From Sphingobacterium arenae (GTDB lineage: Bacteria; Bacteroidota; Bacteroidia; Sphingobacteriales; Sphingobacteriaceae), in assembly GCF_014692505.1 (NCBI RefSeq), contig NZ_JACNYK010000001.1, forward strand, positions 753,922-817,921: a DNA stretch of 64,000 nt, read 5' to 3'. Position numbers and translations under genes: made by a program. The notes under the pieces were generated by a model. That model was not told the origin of the DNA, ran no database searches, and saw only the letters and a program-made list of their open reading frames with translations. Positions 27,027 through 37,662 of the stretch are shown here, piece after piece. How positions within the stretch are numbered: the stretch's first letter is position 1; each line of letters opens with the position of its first letter.

Positions 27027-28487
27027 TTATATCGTTATTTCCTCTACTACTTCACCGTTCTCCAAAATAAGTTGATGTTCGATGCAAGAGGGCAATTGTG
27101 ATTCGTAATGACCGACGTAAATCAACGTATTGCCATGTGTACACAGTTCGTCTACCACACTATTGAAATGTGTCGTTTGCGCCACATCCAGTCCTTGACA
27201 CGGCTCGTCCAGTATCAGCAGTGGTGGATTTTTGATGATGGTTCTTGCCAAAAGAGCCAAACGCTGTTTCCCTAGCGGGAGTGTATGAAGCAATTGGTCT
27301 TTATGAGGAAGTAAATCGAAGAAATCCAATAATTGCTCTATGCGTTTTTTTTCTTCGTGTTTTACATCGATAAACCAACCGATGCTATCATAAAAACCCG
27401 ATGCCACCGTATGCCATACGGTCGCATTTCGATCAAAATACCAGTGCATCTCCGGCGAGATAATACCTACTTTTTCCTTAATGTCCCAAATACTTTCCCC
27501 CGAGCCACGTTTGGTTCCAAACAACCAAATGTTGGAAGAGTAGGCTTGGGGATGATCTCCATTTAATAGGCTCAACAAAGTGGATTTACCAGAACCATTT
27601 GGTCCTTGTAATAACCATTTTTCACCTGCTTTTACCCTCCAGTTTATATTTTTTAATACGACTTTATCTCCGTAGCGAACAGATACATTTTTCAGCTCAA
27701 CCATGGTTTGGCTCGTGCTTTCCGGCTCCTTTTGTAAGAAATAGGGGAGCGGTTTCTTTTCGCGGACAGCATCTTTTGAAAAATCCGTTGCCTGTTCTAC
27801 CACGTTGAGCTGACCGTTTTCGATTTCTGCAAAACGATTGATACAAGTGGGGAGCTGTGGAGCGTTTGTGATCAAGATCAGTGTTGTCCCTCTGTGCGCA
27901 ACCTCGTCAAAAATAGATAGCAGGTTCGTTCTAGATCGTTTGTCGAGCCCGGTAAACGGTTCGTCAATGATTAAAAGCTGTGGGTTAAGCCAAAGAGCTT
28001 GTACCAGTTGCAGTTTTTTATGTTCGCCACTAGATAGTTCGATGAGTTGTGTATCTCTACAGTTTTCGAAACCCAATGCGTATAAAATAGGTTCGACATC
28101 CGAATATTGAAGGTCGTTTTTCTGACCAAAATGGATGAGCTCCGCATAGACCGTGAGGGTGTCGTTTTTTTGGAACTTATTATAACGTTGTTGGTAATAA
28201 AAGTTGCGGTCTCCCTCCAGATTCGTAAACTGATACCAGTTAGAAACATAGTAACTACGTGGCGGACATGGATTATGTTCGTTAAAATGAAAGGTGATCT
28301 TTCCTGTCGTTTTCTCTTCTCCTACAATCGCTTTGGCTAACGATGTTTTCCCTGTTCCGCTTTTCCCGCCGATAACCCAATTTTCGCCGGGATATATATG
28401 CCAATTGAAATCGGACAATACCGCCTGACCAGCGTAGTGGAGATTCAAATGAGCAATATGGACGATAGGGTTATTGTGCATCATCAT
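27027..28487 (-). CDS. Soluble double ABC ATPase (ModF/PhrA-like)
   Basis: 486 residues from the ATG at 28487, one base after the leuD stop; an upstream ATG at 28523 overlaps leuD. Two fused nucleotide-binding domains and no membrane part. NBD1: Walker A G-G-K-S-G-T-G-K-T (40-48), signature L-S-S-G-E-H-K-K, Walker B L-I-I-D-E-P. NBD2: Walker A G-P-N-G-S-G-K-S-T (around 290), a degenerate signature L-P-L-G-K-Q-R, Walker B L-I-L-D-E-P. The layout matches ModF-like proteins, whose role is not well known. Its place between leuD and leuB is unusual; no permease gene is nearby. Confidence 0.87.
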   Translation of the reverse strand: MMMHNNPIVHIAHLNLHYAGQAVLSDFNWHIYPGENWVIGGKSGTGKTSLAKAIVGEEKTTGKITFHFNEHNPCPPRSYYVSNWYQFTNLEGDRNFYYQQRYNKFQKNDTLTVYAELIHFGQKNDLQYSDVEPILYALGFENCRDTQLIELSSGEHKKLQLVQALWLNPQLLIIDEPFTGLDKRSRTNLLSIFDEVAHRGTTLILITNAPQLPTCINRFAEIENGQLNVVEQATDFSKDAVREKKPLPYFLQKEPESTSQTMVELKNVSVRYGDKVVLKNINWRVKAGEKWLLQGPNGSGKSTLLSLLNGDHPQAYSSNIWLFGTKRGSGESIWDIKEKVGIISPEMHWYFDRNATVWHTVASGFYDSIGWFIDVKHEEKKRIEQLLDFFDLLPHKDQLLHTLPLGKQRLALLARTIIKNPPLLILDEPCQGLDVAQTTHFNSVVDELCTHGNTLIYVGHYESQLPSCIEHQLILENGEVVEEITI

Positions 28488-28488
28488 A

Positions 28489-29091
28489 TTAACGATAAAA
28501 TGAAAAGGGTCTTGTCCTTTCAAATTCTTCGATTTCTGCTGTATGGCTCAAGATGTAGTCGATATCATCGTAACCATTAATTAAACAAGATTTTTTATAC
28601 GGGTTGATTTCAAATATAAAACTGTCCCCCGTTGCATTGATCGTTACGGTTTGCGCCTCTAAATTAACGGTTAGTTCCGCATCTGGATTGGCAAAAGTGG
28701 TGTTAAATATTTTCTCTAAAAATTCATCTGGAACGGTAATGGGCAAGACCGCGTTGTTTAGCGCATTGCCTTTGAAAATATCGGCAAAGAATGAACTGAT
28801 GACAACGTCAAAACCATAATCTTGGATGGCCCATGCCGCATGTTCGCGAGAAGAGCCACAACCGAAATTTTTACCAGCTACCAATATTTTTCCGCTGTAT
28901 GTCGGATTGTTCATCACGAAGTCCGCTTTTGGTTGTCCGTCACTATCATAACGCCAGTCGCGGAATAAATTATCGCCAAACCCCTCTCTTGTGGTCGCTT
29001 TCAAAAAGCGTGCAGGGATAATCTGGTCGGTGTCGACATTCTCGATTGGTAACGGCACGACCGAGGATGTTAATTTTTCAAATTTTTTCAT
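28489..29091 (-). CDS. leuD: 3-isopropylmalate dehydratase small subunit
   Basis: 200 residues; swivelling domain of isopropylmalate isomerase, partner of LeuC. Motifs: [12 protein letters not shown] near the N-terminus and [15 protein letters not shown], which contributes the active-site Ser/Arg. It starts 37 bases after leuC, with which it forms the heterodimer. Confidence 0.97.
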   Translation of the reverse strand: MKKFEKLTSSVVPLPIENVDTDQIIPARFLKATTREGFGDNLFRDWRYDSDGQPKADFVMNNPTYSGKILVAGKNFGCGSSREHAAWAIQDYGFDVVISSFFADIFKGNALNNAVLPITVPDEFLEKIFNTTFANPDAELTVNLEAQTVTINATGDSFIFEINPYKKSCLINGYDDIDYILSHTAEIEEFERTRPFSFYR

Positions 29092-29128
29092 CAGAATAAT
29101 TTTTTAATGGCCATGAAGCTTGCAGAAA

Positions 29129-30556
29129 TTATGCATTGTCTTTCACAACATCATATTCTGCCAATAACTCCCTAACGTCTACAATCTTTCCGCTCACAGC
29201 AGCAGCAGCAGCGGTTAGCGGGCTAGCCAGCATCGTACGTGCATTCGGACCCTGGCGGCCTTCAAAATTTCTGTTAGACGTCGAAACGCAATATTTTCCA
29301 GCTGGAATTTTATCTTCGTTCATACCTAAACAAGCCGAACAGCCTGGTTCGCGAAGCATAAAACCTGCTTCCTCAAATATTTTGTCTATACCTTCTTCTT
29401 TCGCTTGTGCTTCTACTTGTTTAGAGCCGGGAACAATCCAAACCTCAACATGAGCTGCTTTTTTCTTTCCTTGTACAAAAGAAGCAACAGCCCGTAAATC
29501 CTCGATACGGGAGTTCGTACAAGAACCGATGAAAACATAGTCTACAGGATGGCCTAATAATGTTTCATTATCTTGGAAGCCCATGTAATCCAAAGCTTTT
29601 CTATAGGATGGACGTTCGGATTCGGGTTGATCGACAGTTGCCGGAATCACCTCGGAGATACCAATTCCCATTCCTGGATTAGTTCCGTATGTAATCATGG
29701 GCTGAATGTCGGCTGCATCAAATTCCAATACCGCATCGAATTGTGCGTCTTCGTCGGAATATAATGTTTCCCAATAAGCAAGAGCCTTGTCCCAGTCTTC
29801 CCCTTTAGGTGCAAATTCACGACCATGAACATAGTCAAATGTGGTTTGATCGGGTGCAATAAGTCCGCCACGTGCACCCATTTCGATACTCATATTGCAG
29901 ACAGTCATCCGGCCTTCCATACTTAACGAACGAATGGCTGAACCTGCAAATTCGACGAAATATCCTGTGCCGCCAGCAGCTGTTGTTTTAGAAATAATAT
30001 ACAACACGATATCTTTTGCACCAACGCCTTTTGCTAGCTCACCGTTGACCTCGATTTTCATCGTTTTTGGTTTTTGCTGCAATAGACATTGGGTAGCAAA
30101 TACCTGTTCTACTTGCGAGGTGCCAATTCCAAACGCAATGGCGCCGAAAGCACCGTGTGTAGACGTGTGGCTGTCCCCACAGACCATCGTTTTTCCCGGT
30201 TGGGTGATGCCCAGCTCTGGTCCGATAACGTGCACGATGCCTTGGTAGGGGTGCCCCAAGCCATATAGTTCAATGCCAAACTCTTTACAGTTTTTGGTCA
30301 ACATATCCACTTGGTACCGCGAAAGTTCTTCCTGGATAGGAAGATGTTGATTGAGCGTAGGTACGTTATGGTCGGCTGTGGCTACCGTTTGATTCGGACG
30401 AAAAACAGGTATTCCTCGTTTTCGCAACCCGTCGAACGCTTGAGGCGATGTGACCTCATGAATCAAATGTGTATCTATATACAAAATATCTGGGAAGCCC
30501 TCTTGGCGCTTGACAACGTGCGCATCCCAAATCTTCTCTACTAATGTTTTTCCCAT
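29129..30556 (-). CDS. leuC: 3-isopropylmalate dehydratase large subunit
   Basis: 475 residues; aconitase-type enzyme carrying a [4Fe-4S] cluster on Cys346 (G-S-C-T-N-S-R), Cys406 and Cys409 (G-C-S-A-C-L-G). Other blocks: [12 protein letters not shown] at 126-137. It isomerizes 2- to 3-isopropylmalate together with LeuD. It is separated from ilvC by 87 bases holding a strong hairpin, the largest gap inside the operon's ilvC-leuD part. Confidence 0.97.
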   Translation of the reverse strand: MGKTLVEKIWDAHVVKRQEGFPDILYIDTHLIHEVTSPQAFDGLRKRGIPVFRPNQTVATADHNVPTLNQHLPIQEELSRYQVDMLTKNCKEFGIELYGLGHPYQGIVHVIGPELGITQPGKTMVCGDSHTSTHGAFGAIAFGIGTSQVEQVFATQCLLQQKPKTMKIEVNGELAKGVGAKDIVLYIISKTTAAGGTGYFVEFAGSAIRSLSMEGRMTVCNMSIEMGARGGLIAPDQTTFDYVHGREFAPKGEDWDKALAYWETLYSDEDAQFDAVLEFDAADIQPMITYGTNPGMGIGISEVIPATVDQPESERPSYRKALDYMGFQDNETLLGHPVDYVFIGSCTNSRIEDLRAVASFVQGKKKAAHVEVWIVPGSKQVEAQAKEEGIDKIFEEAGFMLREPGCSACLGMNEDKIPAGKYCVSTSNRNFEGRQGPNARTMLASPLTAAAAAVSGKIVDVRELLAEYDVVKDNA

Positions 30557-30569
30557 TTCTCTCTTTTTT

Positions 30570-30634
30570 GTGATAGAGTTACAAAGTTACAAGATAGTCC
30601 TCTATTCCCTTGTAACTTTGTAACCCTTTGTCAC
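30570..30634. repeat. Strong intercistronic hairpin between ilvC and leuC
   Basis: Perfect 16-base-pair stem: GTTACAAAGTTACAAG at 30578-30593 and its exact reverse complement at 30609-30624, with a 15-base loop; a further GTGA/TCAC pair closes the outside. Each arm is itself a tandem GTTACAA repeat. There is no T-run directly after the stem on the - strand, so it is more likely a transcript-stabilizing or partially attenuating hairpin, or a repeat element, than a full terminator. Confidence 0.7.
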
Positions 30635-30643
30635 TTATAATGC

Positions 30644-32125
30644 TTAAACAGTTTTGATCGCTTTCATCGCTGTCATCGCTTGGCGTAATTTGACGCCTAC
30701 GATTTCCACAGGATGGTTGCGTAAGATTTCGTTAACTTGCACAAGCTGAATGTTATCTACGGAACCGTCTTTTCCTTCGTTGAAGTTTTTACCAACGATA
30801 TCGGTATCTACTTTTTTCATGAAATCAGCCAATAGCGGTTTACACGCCTGATCGAATAAATAACAGCCATATTCAGCCGTGTCGGAAATGACGCGATTCA
30901 TTTCGAATAATTTTTTGCGGGCAATCGTGTTTGCAATCAAAGGTGTTTCATGCAGGGATTCGTAATAAGCGGATTCCGCTTTTATACCTGCTTCCACCAT
31001 AGTTTCAAAGGCTAATTCTACACCTGCTCTAACGAAAGCAACCATTAATAGATAATTATCAAAGTATTCCTGTTCGTTGATTTTAACATCACCGGCAGGT
31101 GTTTTTTCAAAAGCGGTTTCACCTGTTTCGGCTCTCCACTTTAATAAATTAGCATCTCCATTTGCCCAGTCTTCCATCATCGTTTTGCTAAACTCACCTG
31201 ACATGATATCGTCTTGGTGTTTTTGGAATAGCGAGCGCATAATGTCTTTCAATTCCTCGGATATCTCAAAAGCTTTGATTTTCGCAGGGTTGGACAAACG
31301 ATCCATCATACCACTTACACCACCGTGTTTCAAGGCTTCTGTGATGACTTCTACGCCGTATTGTACTAATTTTGACGCGTAGCCGGGATCAATACCTTTT
31401 TCTACCATTTTATCAAAAGATAGAATCGAGCCGGTTTGCAACAAACCACAAAGTATCGTTTGCTCACCCATCAAGTCAGACTTAACTTCGGCGACGAATG
31501 AAGACTTTAATACACCTGCACGGTGTCCACCTGTGCCCACACAATAGGCTTTTGCATATGGCCATCCCTTACCTTCAGGGTCATTCTCCGGGTGTACTGC
31601 AATTAAAGTGGGGACACCGAAACCTCTTAAATACTCCGCGCGGACTTCAGATCCTGGACACTTAGGTGCTACCATGATAACCGTAATATCTTTACGTATC
31701 TGCATACCTTCTTCTACAATGTTAAAGCCATGTGAGTAGGATAGGGCGGCTCCTTGTTTCATTAACGGTTGAACAGCATTGATAACCGACGTATGTTGTT
31801 TATCAGGTGTCAGGTTGATGACCAAGTCTGCCGACGGAATCAATTCTTCGTAGGTTCCTACGTTGAAGTTATTGTCCGTCGCATTTTTCCAAGAATCTCT
31901 TTTTTGTTCAATAGCTTCCTTACGTAACGCATAAGAAATGTCTAACCCGCTATCTCTAAGGTTTAAGCCTTGGTTCAAACCTTGCGCACCACATCCTACG
32001 ATTACGATTTTTTTACCTTTTAAAGCATTAACGCCATCCGAGAATTCGTTTGAATCCATAAATTCAGCGTGTTTCAATTGATTTAATTGCTCTCTAAGAG
32101 GTAATGTGTTAAAATAATTTGCCAT
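30644..32125 (-). CDS. ilvC: Ketol-acid reductoisomerase, class II (long form)
   Basis: 493 residues from the ATG at 32125 ([11 protein letters not shown], the usual start of long IlvC); a frame extension to 32197 runs into the preceding gene. It converts acetolactate to dihydroxyisovalerate (and the Ile analogue) with NADPH and Mg. Rossmann motif [11 protein letters not shown] at about 43-53; the double knotted domain of the E. coli-type class II enzyme explains the length. In the operon after the DinB-like gene. Confidence 0.96.
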   Translation of the reverse strand: MANYFNTLPLREQLNQLKHAEFMDSNEFSDGVNALKGKKIVIVGCGAQGLNQGLNLRDSGLDISYALRKEAIEQKRDSWKNATDNNFNVGTYEELIPSADLVINLTPDKQHTSVINAVQPLMKQGAALSYSHGFNIVEEGMQIRKDITVIMVAPKCPGSEVRAEYLRGFGVPTLIAVHPENDPEGKGWPYAKAYCVGTGGHRAGVLKSSFVAEVKSDLMGEQTILCGLLQTGSILSFDKMVEKGIDPGYASKLVQYGVEVITEALKHGGVSGMMDRLSNPAKIKAFEISEELKDIMRSLFQKHQDDIMSGEFSKTMMEDWANGDANLLKWRAETGETAFEKTPAGDVKINEQEYFDNYLLMVAFVRAGVELAFETMVEAGIKAESAYYESLHETPLIANTIARKKLFEMNRVISDTAEYGCYLFDQACKPLLADFMKKVDTDIVGKNFNEGKDGSVDNIQLVQVNEILRNHPVEIVGVKLRQAMTAMKAIKTV

Positions 32126-32162
32126 TGTTTTTGTTGTTATAATACGTTTGTTTTTGATTGAT

Positions 32163-32630
32163 TTACTTTTTAATTGCTCTTCGTTGCGCAATGGCATAAC
32201 CTAAATGCAAGTTATCGTGCCCTGAAGTGGTGACCAATACATCCGCGAAGTTGTGCAATGTAGCACCATAAGTTGCTGTATCGTACGGTTCGATATGCTG
32301 AAATATACCATTTTTATAGTCTTCCTCGATTTTTCCTATCGTAGAAAGTGCTAGTTCTTTCAGGGCTGTTACCTCTTCTGCAGACACAACATATGTCGGT
32401 CTCGAGCCTTTCTTATAAGCATCTAAATACCTAACGGATGATGTATCCGAAGTAATGCCCGTCCGCACATAGCAAAGGGTTTGTGTACTCACGACGATAT
32501 GCCCGAAATTCCAGATGATGTTGTTGTTGAATCCTGCGGGAATCTGGTTCATTTCATCTAAAGAAAGTTCGTCCAATAACTGGATAAAGGCTTTCCTTGT
32601 ATCTTTGATAAATTTGAAAGTTTCTGTCAT
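32163..32630 (-). CDS. DinB-like (YfiT/DinB superfamily) four-helix protein
   Basis: 155 residues from the ATG at 32630; a longer frame to 32684 would overlap the end of ilvN. The four-helix pattern and the His ligands of DinB-like metal enzymes are visible: N-F-G-H-I in helix 2 and G-H-D-N-L-H-L-G in the last helix. Family members include thiol-dependent transferases and stress proteins of unknown substrate. It sits 13 bases after ilvN and is co-transcribed with the Ile/Val genes, but no pathway step needs it. Confidence 0.78.
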   Translation of the reverse strand: MTETFKFIKDTRKAFIQLLDELSLDEMNQIPAGFNNNIIWNFGHIVVSTQTLCYVRTGITSDTSSVRYLDAYKKGSRPTYVVSAEEVTALKELALSTIGKIEEDYKNGIFQHIEPYDTATYGATLHNFADVLVTTSGHDNLHLGYAIAQRRAIKK

Positions 32631-32643
32631 TTTCGTTCCATTT

Positions 32644-33234
32644 CTACATCGTAAATACGCGCTCTTGCTGATTGAGGTATTCATTTTCTACAATTTCCGG
32701 TGCAGGTTCTTCGCGTTCGAACTGTTTTATTTTTTTATGAAAGCCAGCACTGTCCTTAATGATGGCAATACGGGCGCCACGTACGAATTCGATGAGTCCG
32801 TATTCACCTAGAGCGGCCGTCAAACGGTCGATTTCTTCCCGATGGCCTGCTGTTTCAAATACCGTATAATCATGTCGGATAACGACAGCAGACGCGCCGT
32901 ACTCCCGAAGTAATCGTTCCACGGACGCCTTTTCAGCGATGATCTCGGTTGGAACTTTGTAAAGAGCTTGCTCTTGCCAGATTAATTCTTCGTCTGTATT
33001 GTAGTAGGCCTTTAAAACTTCGACCTGCTTTTCGATCTGCCGACACAGTTTGCGGACCACATCTTCGCTCTCATTAATTAAAATCGTGAATCGGTGAATG
33101 CCTTCTACCTCCGACGGTGAGGTATTCAAGCTTTCTACATTGATTTTTCTTCTGGAAAAGATACCCGAGATGCGTCCTATCATACCGATAGAATTCTCTG
33201 TGTACAACGTGATCGTATATTCTTGTTTTTCCAT
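32644..33234 (-). CDS. ilvN: Acetolactate synthase small (regulatory) subunit
   Basis: 196 residues. N-terminal ACT domain (about 4-78; E-N-S-I-G-M-I-G-R-I-S-G-I-F-S-R-R) followed by the C-terminal ALS_ss domain. It binds valine or related amino acids and gives feedback control to IlvB. It lies 12 bases after ilvB. The length is somewhat above the 160-170 of short IlvH forms, with a C-terminal tail of about 25 polar residues. Confidence 0.95.
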   Translation of the reverse strand: MEKQEYTITLYTENSIGMIGRISGIFSRRKINVESLNTSPSEVEGIHRFTILINESEDVVRKLCRQIEKQVEVLKAYYNTDEELIWQEQALYKVPTEIIAEKASVERLLREYGASAVVIRHDYTVFETAGHREEIDRLTAALGEYGLIEFVRGARIAIIKDSAGFHKKIKQFEREEPAPEIVENEYLNQQERVFTM

Positions 33235-33246
33235 TTTTTTAATTTT

Positions 33247-34989
33247 TTACTTTAAGCGTATTTCCGATACAGATGCACCTTGTGGAACCATGGGGAAAAC
33301 GTTGTTTTCCTTGCCGACCATGATCTCTAATAAGTAAGACCCATCATGATCGAGCATCGTCTTCAATGCCGCGTGTAGATCTTTGCGTTCGGAGATTTTG
33401 TTGCCGTCAATATGGTAGCCTTTTGCAACGGCTACAAAATCTGGGCTCGTTATATTCACAAAGGAATAGCGTCTATCGTTAAATAACTGCTGCCATTGGC
33501 GTACCATACCTAAAAACTCATTGTTGAGGATGAGAATTTTGACTTTTGCACCAAATTGCATAATCGTTCCCAATTCCTGGATAGTCATCTGGATTCCACC
33601 ATCACCAATGATGGCAATCACGTCGCGCTCGGGGGCTCCGTACCATGCACCGATCGCCGCAGGTAACCCAAATCCCATTGTACCTAATCCTCCCGAAGTT
33701 ACATTTGACTTCGATTTGTTGAATTTTGCATAACGACAAGCAACCATTTGATGCTGCCCTACGTCCGTGACAATCACGGCATCACCGCCGGTTAATTCAT
33801 TTAAAACCTTGATCACTTCGCCCATCGTCATGATATCCGACGTGGGATTCAACTCATCTTGGATTACTTCCTCGACTTCTCTTTTCTCTAATTCACGGAA
33901 TTCGGCCAACCAGGCACTATGATCATGCTGTTCGATGAGTTGCGTTAACAAAGGAAGCGTTTCCTTACAGTCGCCCCATACCGGCACGGTTGCCGCAACA
34001 TTCTTATCGATTTCGGCCGGATCAATGTCCAAATGGATAACTTTTGCCTGCTTGGCATATTTATCTAATCGGCCTGTTACACGATCATCAAAGCGCATCC
34101 CAACGGCGATCAAGACATCACATTCATTGGTCATCACATTGGGCGCATAATTTCCGTGCATACCGAGCATGCCGACATGCAAAGGATGACCAGTCTCTAA
34201 CGCACTCAACCCCATAACGGTCGTTGCGGCTGGAAACCCTCCCTTTTCGATGAAGTTTTTAAAATCTTGTTCTGCTTGACCCAAGATGACACCCTGTCCG
34301 AACAAAACAAAAGGTTTTTTAGCATTGTTTATGATCTCGGCCGCCTTTTCAACATATTCTTTTCGTACAATCGGTTTTGGTCTGTAGCTACGCACATGAT
34401 CACATTTTTCATAACCTTTGTAATCAAACAATTGTATTTGCGCGTTTTTCGTAATATCAATTAAAACGGGACCCGGGCGTCCGGTTTTCGCAATATAGAA
34501 TGCTTTTGCCAAAACACTTGGAATTTCCGTAGCGTCAGTAACTTGATAATTCCATTTTGTGACAGGTGTCGTGATATTGATGACATCTGTTTCTTGAAAG
34601 GCATCCGTCCCCAATAAAGAAGCAAACACCTGCCCTGTAACACATACGATAGGATTGCTATCGATCATGGCATCCGCTAGTCCGGTCACTAAATTGGTTG
34701 CTCCCGGGCCACTCGTGGCGAACGCGACGCCGACACGTCCCGATGTACGGGCATAACCCTGCGCTGCATGGACGCCACCCTGTTCATGACGGACCAAGAT
34801 ATGATTAAGCTTGTCGTTATAATCGTATAACGCATCGTAAATAGGCATAATTGCCCCACCTGGATAACCAAATATGGTATCTACCCCTTCCTGAATCAAA
34901 GCTTCCAGTACAGCTTGAGATCCACTTAATTGGGTTTTGTGGGCTGTTGGCTCTTGTGGCTTTGATAGCGTTTTTTCCAGTGTACTCAT
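33247..34989 (-). CDS. ilvB: Acetolactate synthase large (catalytic) subunit
   Basis: 580 residues; ThDP enzyme joining two pyruvates, or pyruvate with 2-oxobutanoate. Catalytic Glu69 in R-H-E-Q-G-G-V-H-A-A; FAD-binding middle domain; ThDP motif G-D-G-G-I-Q-M-T with L-N-N at the end of the third domain. The length and the ilvN neighbour mark it as anabolic AHAS. It starts 25 bases after ilvD. Confidence 0.97.
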   Translation of the reverse strand: MSTLEKTLSKPQEPTAHKTQLSGSQAVLEALIQEGVDTIFGYPGGAIMPIYDALYDYNDKLNHILVRHEQGGVHAAQGYARTSGRVGVAFATSGPGATNLVTGLADAMIDSNPIVCVTGQVFASLLGTDAFQETDVINITTPVTKWNYQVTDATEIPSVLAKAFYIAKTGRPGPVLIDITKNAQIQLFDYKGYEKCDHVRSYRPKPIVRKEYVEKAAEIINNAKKPFVLFGQGVILGQAEQDFKNFIEKGGFPAATTVMGLSALETGHPLHVGMLGMHGNYAPNVMTNECDVLIAVGMRFDDRVTGRLDKYAKQAKVIHLDIDPAEIDKNVAATVPVWGDCKETLPLLTQLIEQHDHSAWLAEFRELEKREVEEVIQDELNPTSDIMTMGEVIKVLNELTGGDAVIVTDVGQHQMVACRYAKFNKSKSNVTSGGLGTMGFGLPAAIGAWYGAPERDVIAIIGDGGIQMTIQELGTIMQFGAKVKILILNNEFLGMVRQWQQLFNDRRYSFVNITSPDFVAVAKGYHIDGNKISERKDLHAALKTMLDHDGSYLLEIMVGKENNVFPMVPQGASVSEIRLK

Positions 34990-35014
34990 TTTAATCGTAT
35001 TGAGGTTTTTTGAT

Positions 35015-36715
35015 TTACAAATCTGTTACGCAGCCCTGTGATGCATTGGCTACTGTTTTCGCATATTTATATAATACACCTTTATTTACTTTTAATGCTG
35101 GTTGTTTCCAGTTTTCCCGACGGGTAGCAATCTCTTCGGCAGAGAGGTTAACATTGATGGTGTTGTTTACGGCGTCAATTTCGATAATATCATCATCCTC
35201 AACTAAACCAATAAGACCACCTTCGTAGGCTTCCGGCGTGATATGTCCGACCACAAACCCGTGTGTTCCGCCGGAGAAACGACCATCCGTGATCAGGGCA
35301 ACGGATTTCCCCAGGCCTGCTCCGATAATTAAAGAGGTTGGTTTCAACATTTCTGGCATGCCAGGTGCACCTTTCGGTCCCTCGTTTTTGATGACGATAA
35401 CATCTCCTGGTTTAACGCGTCCCGACGCAACTCCTTTTGCCAAATCCTGTTCCCCGTCAAACACGCGAGCTGGACCATTAAATTTTTCTCCTTCCTTGCC
35501 GGAAATTTTGGCTACAGAACCCTGTTCTGCCAAGTTACCGTATAAGATTTGTAAATGCCCAGTCGCTTTAATCGGTTTATCCAGCGGTTGTATGATTTGC
35601 TGGTCGTATTCCATTACCGATTTGACGTCAGCTAAATTCTCTGCAATGGTTTTTCCGGTAACGGTTAGACAATCTCCGTGTAATAGACCTTCATCCAATA
35701 GATATTTCATGACGGCAGGTGTACCACCGTACTGTTGTAAATCTTGCATCAAGAATTTGCCCGACGGTTTGAAATCCGCTAATACAGGTGTTTCGTCAGA
35801 CATACGCTGGAAATCATCCGGGGTAATATCAACACCTACGGCTTTACCGATGGCGATAAAATGCAATACCGCATTGGTCGATCCACCCATAACCACAATC
35901 ACACGCATGGCATTTTCGAACGCTTTGCGCGTCATGATGTCGGTCGGTTTGATGTCTTTTTCCAAAAGCGTGTATATATATTTTCCTACCTCCAGACATT
36001 CTTTCTTTTTTTCTTCCGATATGGCGGGGTTAGAAGAGGAATAGGGTAAACTCATGCCCAAAGCTTCAATAGCAGACGCCATGGTATTGGCCGTGTACAT
36101 CCCGCCACAAGCACCTGCACCAGGACAAGTGTGGCGGATAACACCGTCGTAGTCCTCGTCCGAGATAGTGCCTGCAATTTTTTTACCTAGGGCTTCGAAA
36201 GCAGATACGATATTTAATTCTTCCCCTTTATAATGACCCGGTGCAATCGTTCCCCCATATACCATAATAGCAGGACGGTTTAATCTACCCATCGCCATAA
36301 TAGCACCCGGCATGTTCTTATCACAACCAGGAATCGCAACGACACCATCATAATATTGGCCGCCACAGATGGTTTCGATACTGTCTGCAATAACATCACG
36401 AGAGACCAACGAATAACGCATCCCTTCGGTACCATTACTCATGCCATCACTTACGCCGATCGTTCCGAATGTAAGACCCACCAAGTCGTTGTTCCAAATA
36501 CCTTGTTTTACCAATTGGGCCAAATCGTTCAAGTGCATATTACAGGTGTTTCCATCATACCCCATAGAAGCAATACCGACTTGCGCTTTATCCATATCGA
36601 CGTCCGTAAGACCGATACCATACAGCATCGCTTTTGCTGCGGGCTGTGTTTCATCTTGTGTAAAGATGCGACTATACTTATTCATTACACTTTTCATGTC
36701 AGATGATGACTTCAT
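35015..36715 (-). CDS. ilvD: Dihydroxy-acid dehydratase
   Basis: 566 residues from the ATG at 36715, preceded by a purine-rich GAAGAAGAG and overlapping the end of ilvE by 17 bases. Further in-frame ATGs at 36697 (directly after the ilvE stop) and 36685 (M-N-K-Y-S-R, where homologues often begin) are equally possible starts. Iron-sulfur ligands: Cys58 (G-N-T-C-N), Cys131 (P-G-C-D-K-N) and Cys203 (G-A-C-G-G-M), numbered from 36715. It makes the 2-oxo acids of valine and isoleucine. Confidence 0.96.
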   Translation of the reverse strand: MKSSSDMKSVMNKYSRIFTQDETQPAAKAMLYGIGLTDVDMDKAQVGIASMGYDGNTCNMHLNDLAQLVKQGIWNNDLVGLTFGTIGVSDGMSNGTEGMRYSLVSRDVIADSIETICGGQYYDGVVAIPGCDKNMPGAIMAMGRLNRPAIMVYGGTIAPGHYKGEELNIVSAFEALGKKIAGTISDEDYDGVIRHTCPGAGACGGMYTANTMASAIEALGMSLPYSSSNPAISEEKKKECLEVGKYIYTLLEKDIKPTDIMTRKAFENAMRVIVVMGGSTNAVLHFIAIGKAVGVDITPDDFQRMSDETPVLADFKPSGKFLMQDLQQYGGTPAVMKYLLDEGLLHGDCLTVTGKTIAENLADVKSVMEYDQQIIQPLDKPIKATGHLQILYGNLAEQGSVAKISGKEGEKFNGPARVFDGEQDLAKGVASGRVKPGDVIVIKNEGPKGAPGMPEMLKPTSLIIGAGLGKSVALITDGRFSGGTHGFVVGHITPEAYEGGLIGLVEDDDIIEIDAVNNTINVNLSAEEIATRRENWKQPALKVNKGVLYKYAKTVANASQGCVTDL

Positions 36716-37589
36716 AATTCTCTTCTTCTAAAACTAATTGTTTGTATTTCCTCTGGACGGTAGCTCCAATAGTATGCTCCCAATCTTCCTTATATATAAT
36801 ACGATCTACTTCCTTGATGCCAATGATTTCAGCGGCGGTACCACATAAAAATGCGCTATCCGCTTGGTGGACGTCTTGGATGGTCAGTTTCTTTTCGACT
36901 ACGTCAATGTGCAGACCTTTGCATATTTCGATAACTGTCTGCCGCGTAATACCCGGAAATATATTTCCTAAAGGTGGCGTATATAGCTTAAAGTCTTTTT
37001 CGACAAATAAATTTTCACTCGATGCTTGGGCCAAAAAACCATCATGGTCTAACATAAGCGCCTCGTCAAATCCTTCACGGATAGCTTCACTCGATGCGAG
37101 AATGGCGTTGATGTATTGACCGGAGACCTTCGCTTCGATATGAAAAGACTTGGGGTGTAGACGTTGAACTCTGGATGTGCAGACACGAAGCAGATTTTGT
37201 CCCAAATAAGGCCCCCATTCCCAAGCGGCAATCATAATGCGTGCGTCTTTTGCGGAAGTAAGGTGCATATTGGACCCTGAAAACACAAGTGGCCGGATAT
37301 AGGCGGAACGCAAATTATTAGTTTCTAATAAAGCATACGATTTTTCTATCAATAGTTGGTTGTCCCATTGATAGGGAAGATTAATGGCTTCACAAGAACG
37401 CTGTAAACGTGCGAAATGTTCTTCGGCTTTGAAAATTCTGGTGCCATGATGTGTACTATATGCCCGCAATCCCTCGAAAGCACCGTACCCATAATGCAGC
37501 GATTGACCGAATAAATCTATTCCGGCATCTGTGGCCTTTACGAAATCGCCGTCCAAATAAATGTAAGTGTCGTGATTATAATACTGCAT
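36699..37589 (-). CDS. ilvE: Branched-chain amino acid aminotransferase
   Basis: 296 residues from ATG 37589, chosen over 37616 because a strong GGGAGG lies five bases upstream. Fold type IV PLP enzyme: Lys154 in I-E-A-K-V-S-G-Q-Y binds PLP, and [11 protein letters not shown] (34-44) and F-L-C-G-T-A-A-E-I are family blocks. It catalyses the last (or first catabolic) step of Ile, Val and Leu synthesis. As first gene of the operon it is well placed for control. Its stop overlaps ilvD. Confidence 0.95.
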   Translation of the reverse strand: MQYYNHDTYIYLDGDFVKATDAGIDLFGQSLHYGYGAFEGLRAYSTHHGTRIFKAEEHFARLQRSCEAINLPYQWDNQLLIEKSYALLETNNLRSAYIRPLVFSGSNMHLTSAKDARIMIAAWEWGPYLGQNLLRVCTSRVQRLHPKSFHIEAKVSGQYINAILASSEAIREGFDEALMLDHDGFLAQASSENLFVEKDFKLYTPPLGNIFPGITRQTVIEICKGLHIDVVEKKLTIQDVHQADSAFLCGTAAEIIGIKEVDRIIYKEDWEHTIGATVQRKYKQLVLEEENYEVII

Positions 37590-37594
37590 GCTAA

Positions 37595-37600
37595 CCTCCC
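37595..37600 (-). promoter_or_regulatory. Shine-Dalgarno site of ilvE
   Basis: GGGAGG on the - strand, five bases before the ATG at 37589. Clear SD sites are rare in this window, and this one decides the ilvE start. Confidence 0.75.
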
Positions 37601-37629
37601 TTTTCGCTATGCTCAAGGTAATGCTATTA

Positions 37630-37662
37630 AAAATTCTTTACAATAGCAAAACAAAGAATTTT
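37630..37662. repeat. Inverted repeat in the ilvE leader
   Basis: Perfect 10-base inverted repeat, AAAATTCTTT at 37630-37639 and AAAGAATTTT at 37653-37662, 13 bases apart, about 40 bases before ilvE. A further AATTCTTT lies at 37705-37712. It could be an operator or an RNA hairpin. The rest of the gap up to 37847 is very AT-rich; no leader peptide with an ATG was found and no clear promoter match was seen. Confidence 0.45.

Noticed and set aside
24342..28487. ABC ATPase plus YraN nuclease-like protein as a defence system
   Set aside because: Both belong to widespread housekeeping-type families and are separated by leuB and leuA inside a biosynthetic operon; no further defence gene is near.
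32631..32684. Upstream extension of the DinB-like gene overlapping ilvN
   Set aside because: Added residues do not resemble the family; the ATG at 32630 gives the usual length and a normal 13-base gap.
35238..36044. Long open frame (268 codons) on the + strand opposite ilvD
   Set aside because: It lies wholly inside the well-conserved ilvD gene and its translation has no recognizable domain; a shadow of ilvD codon use.
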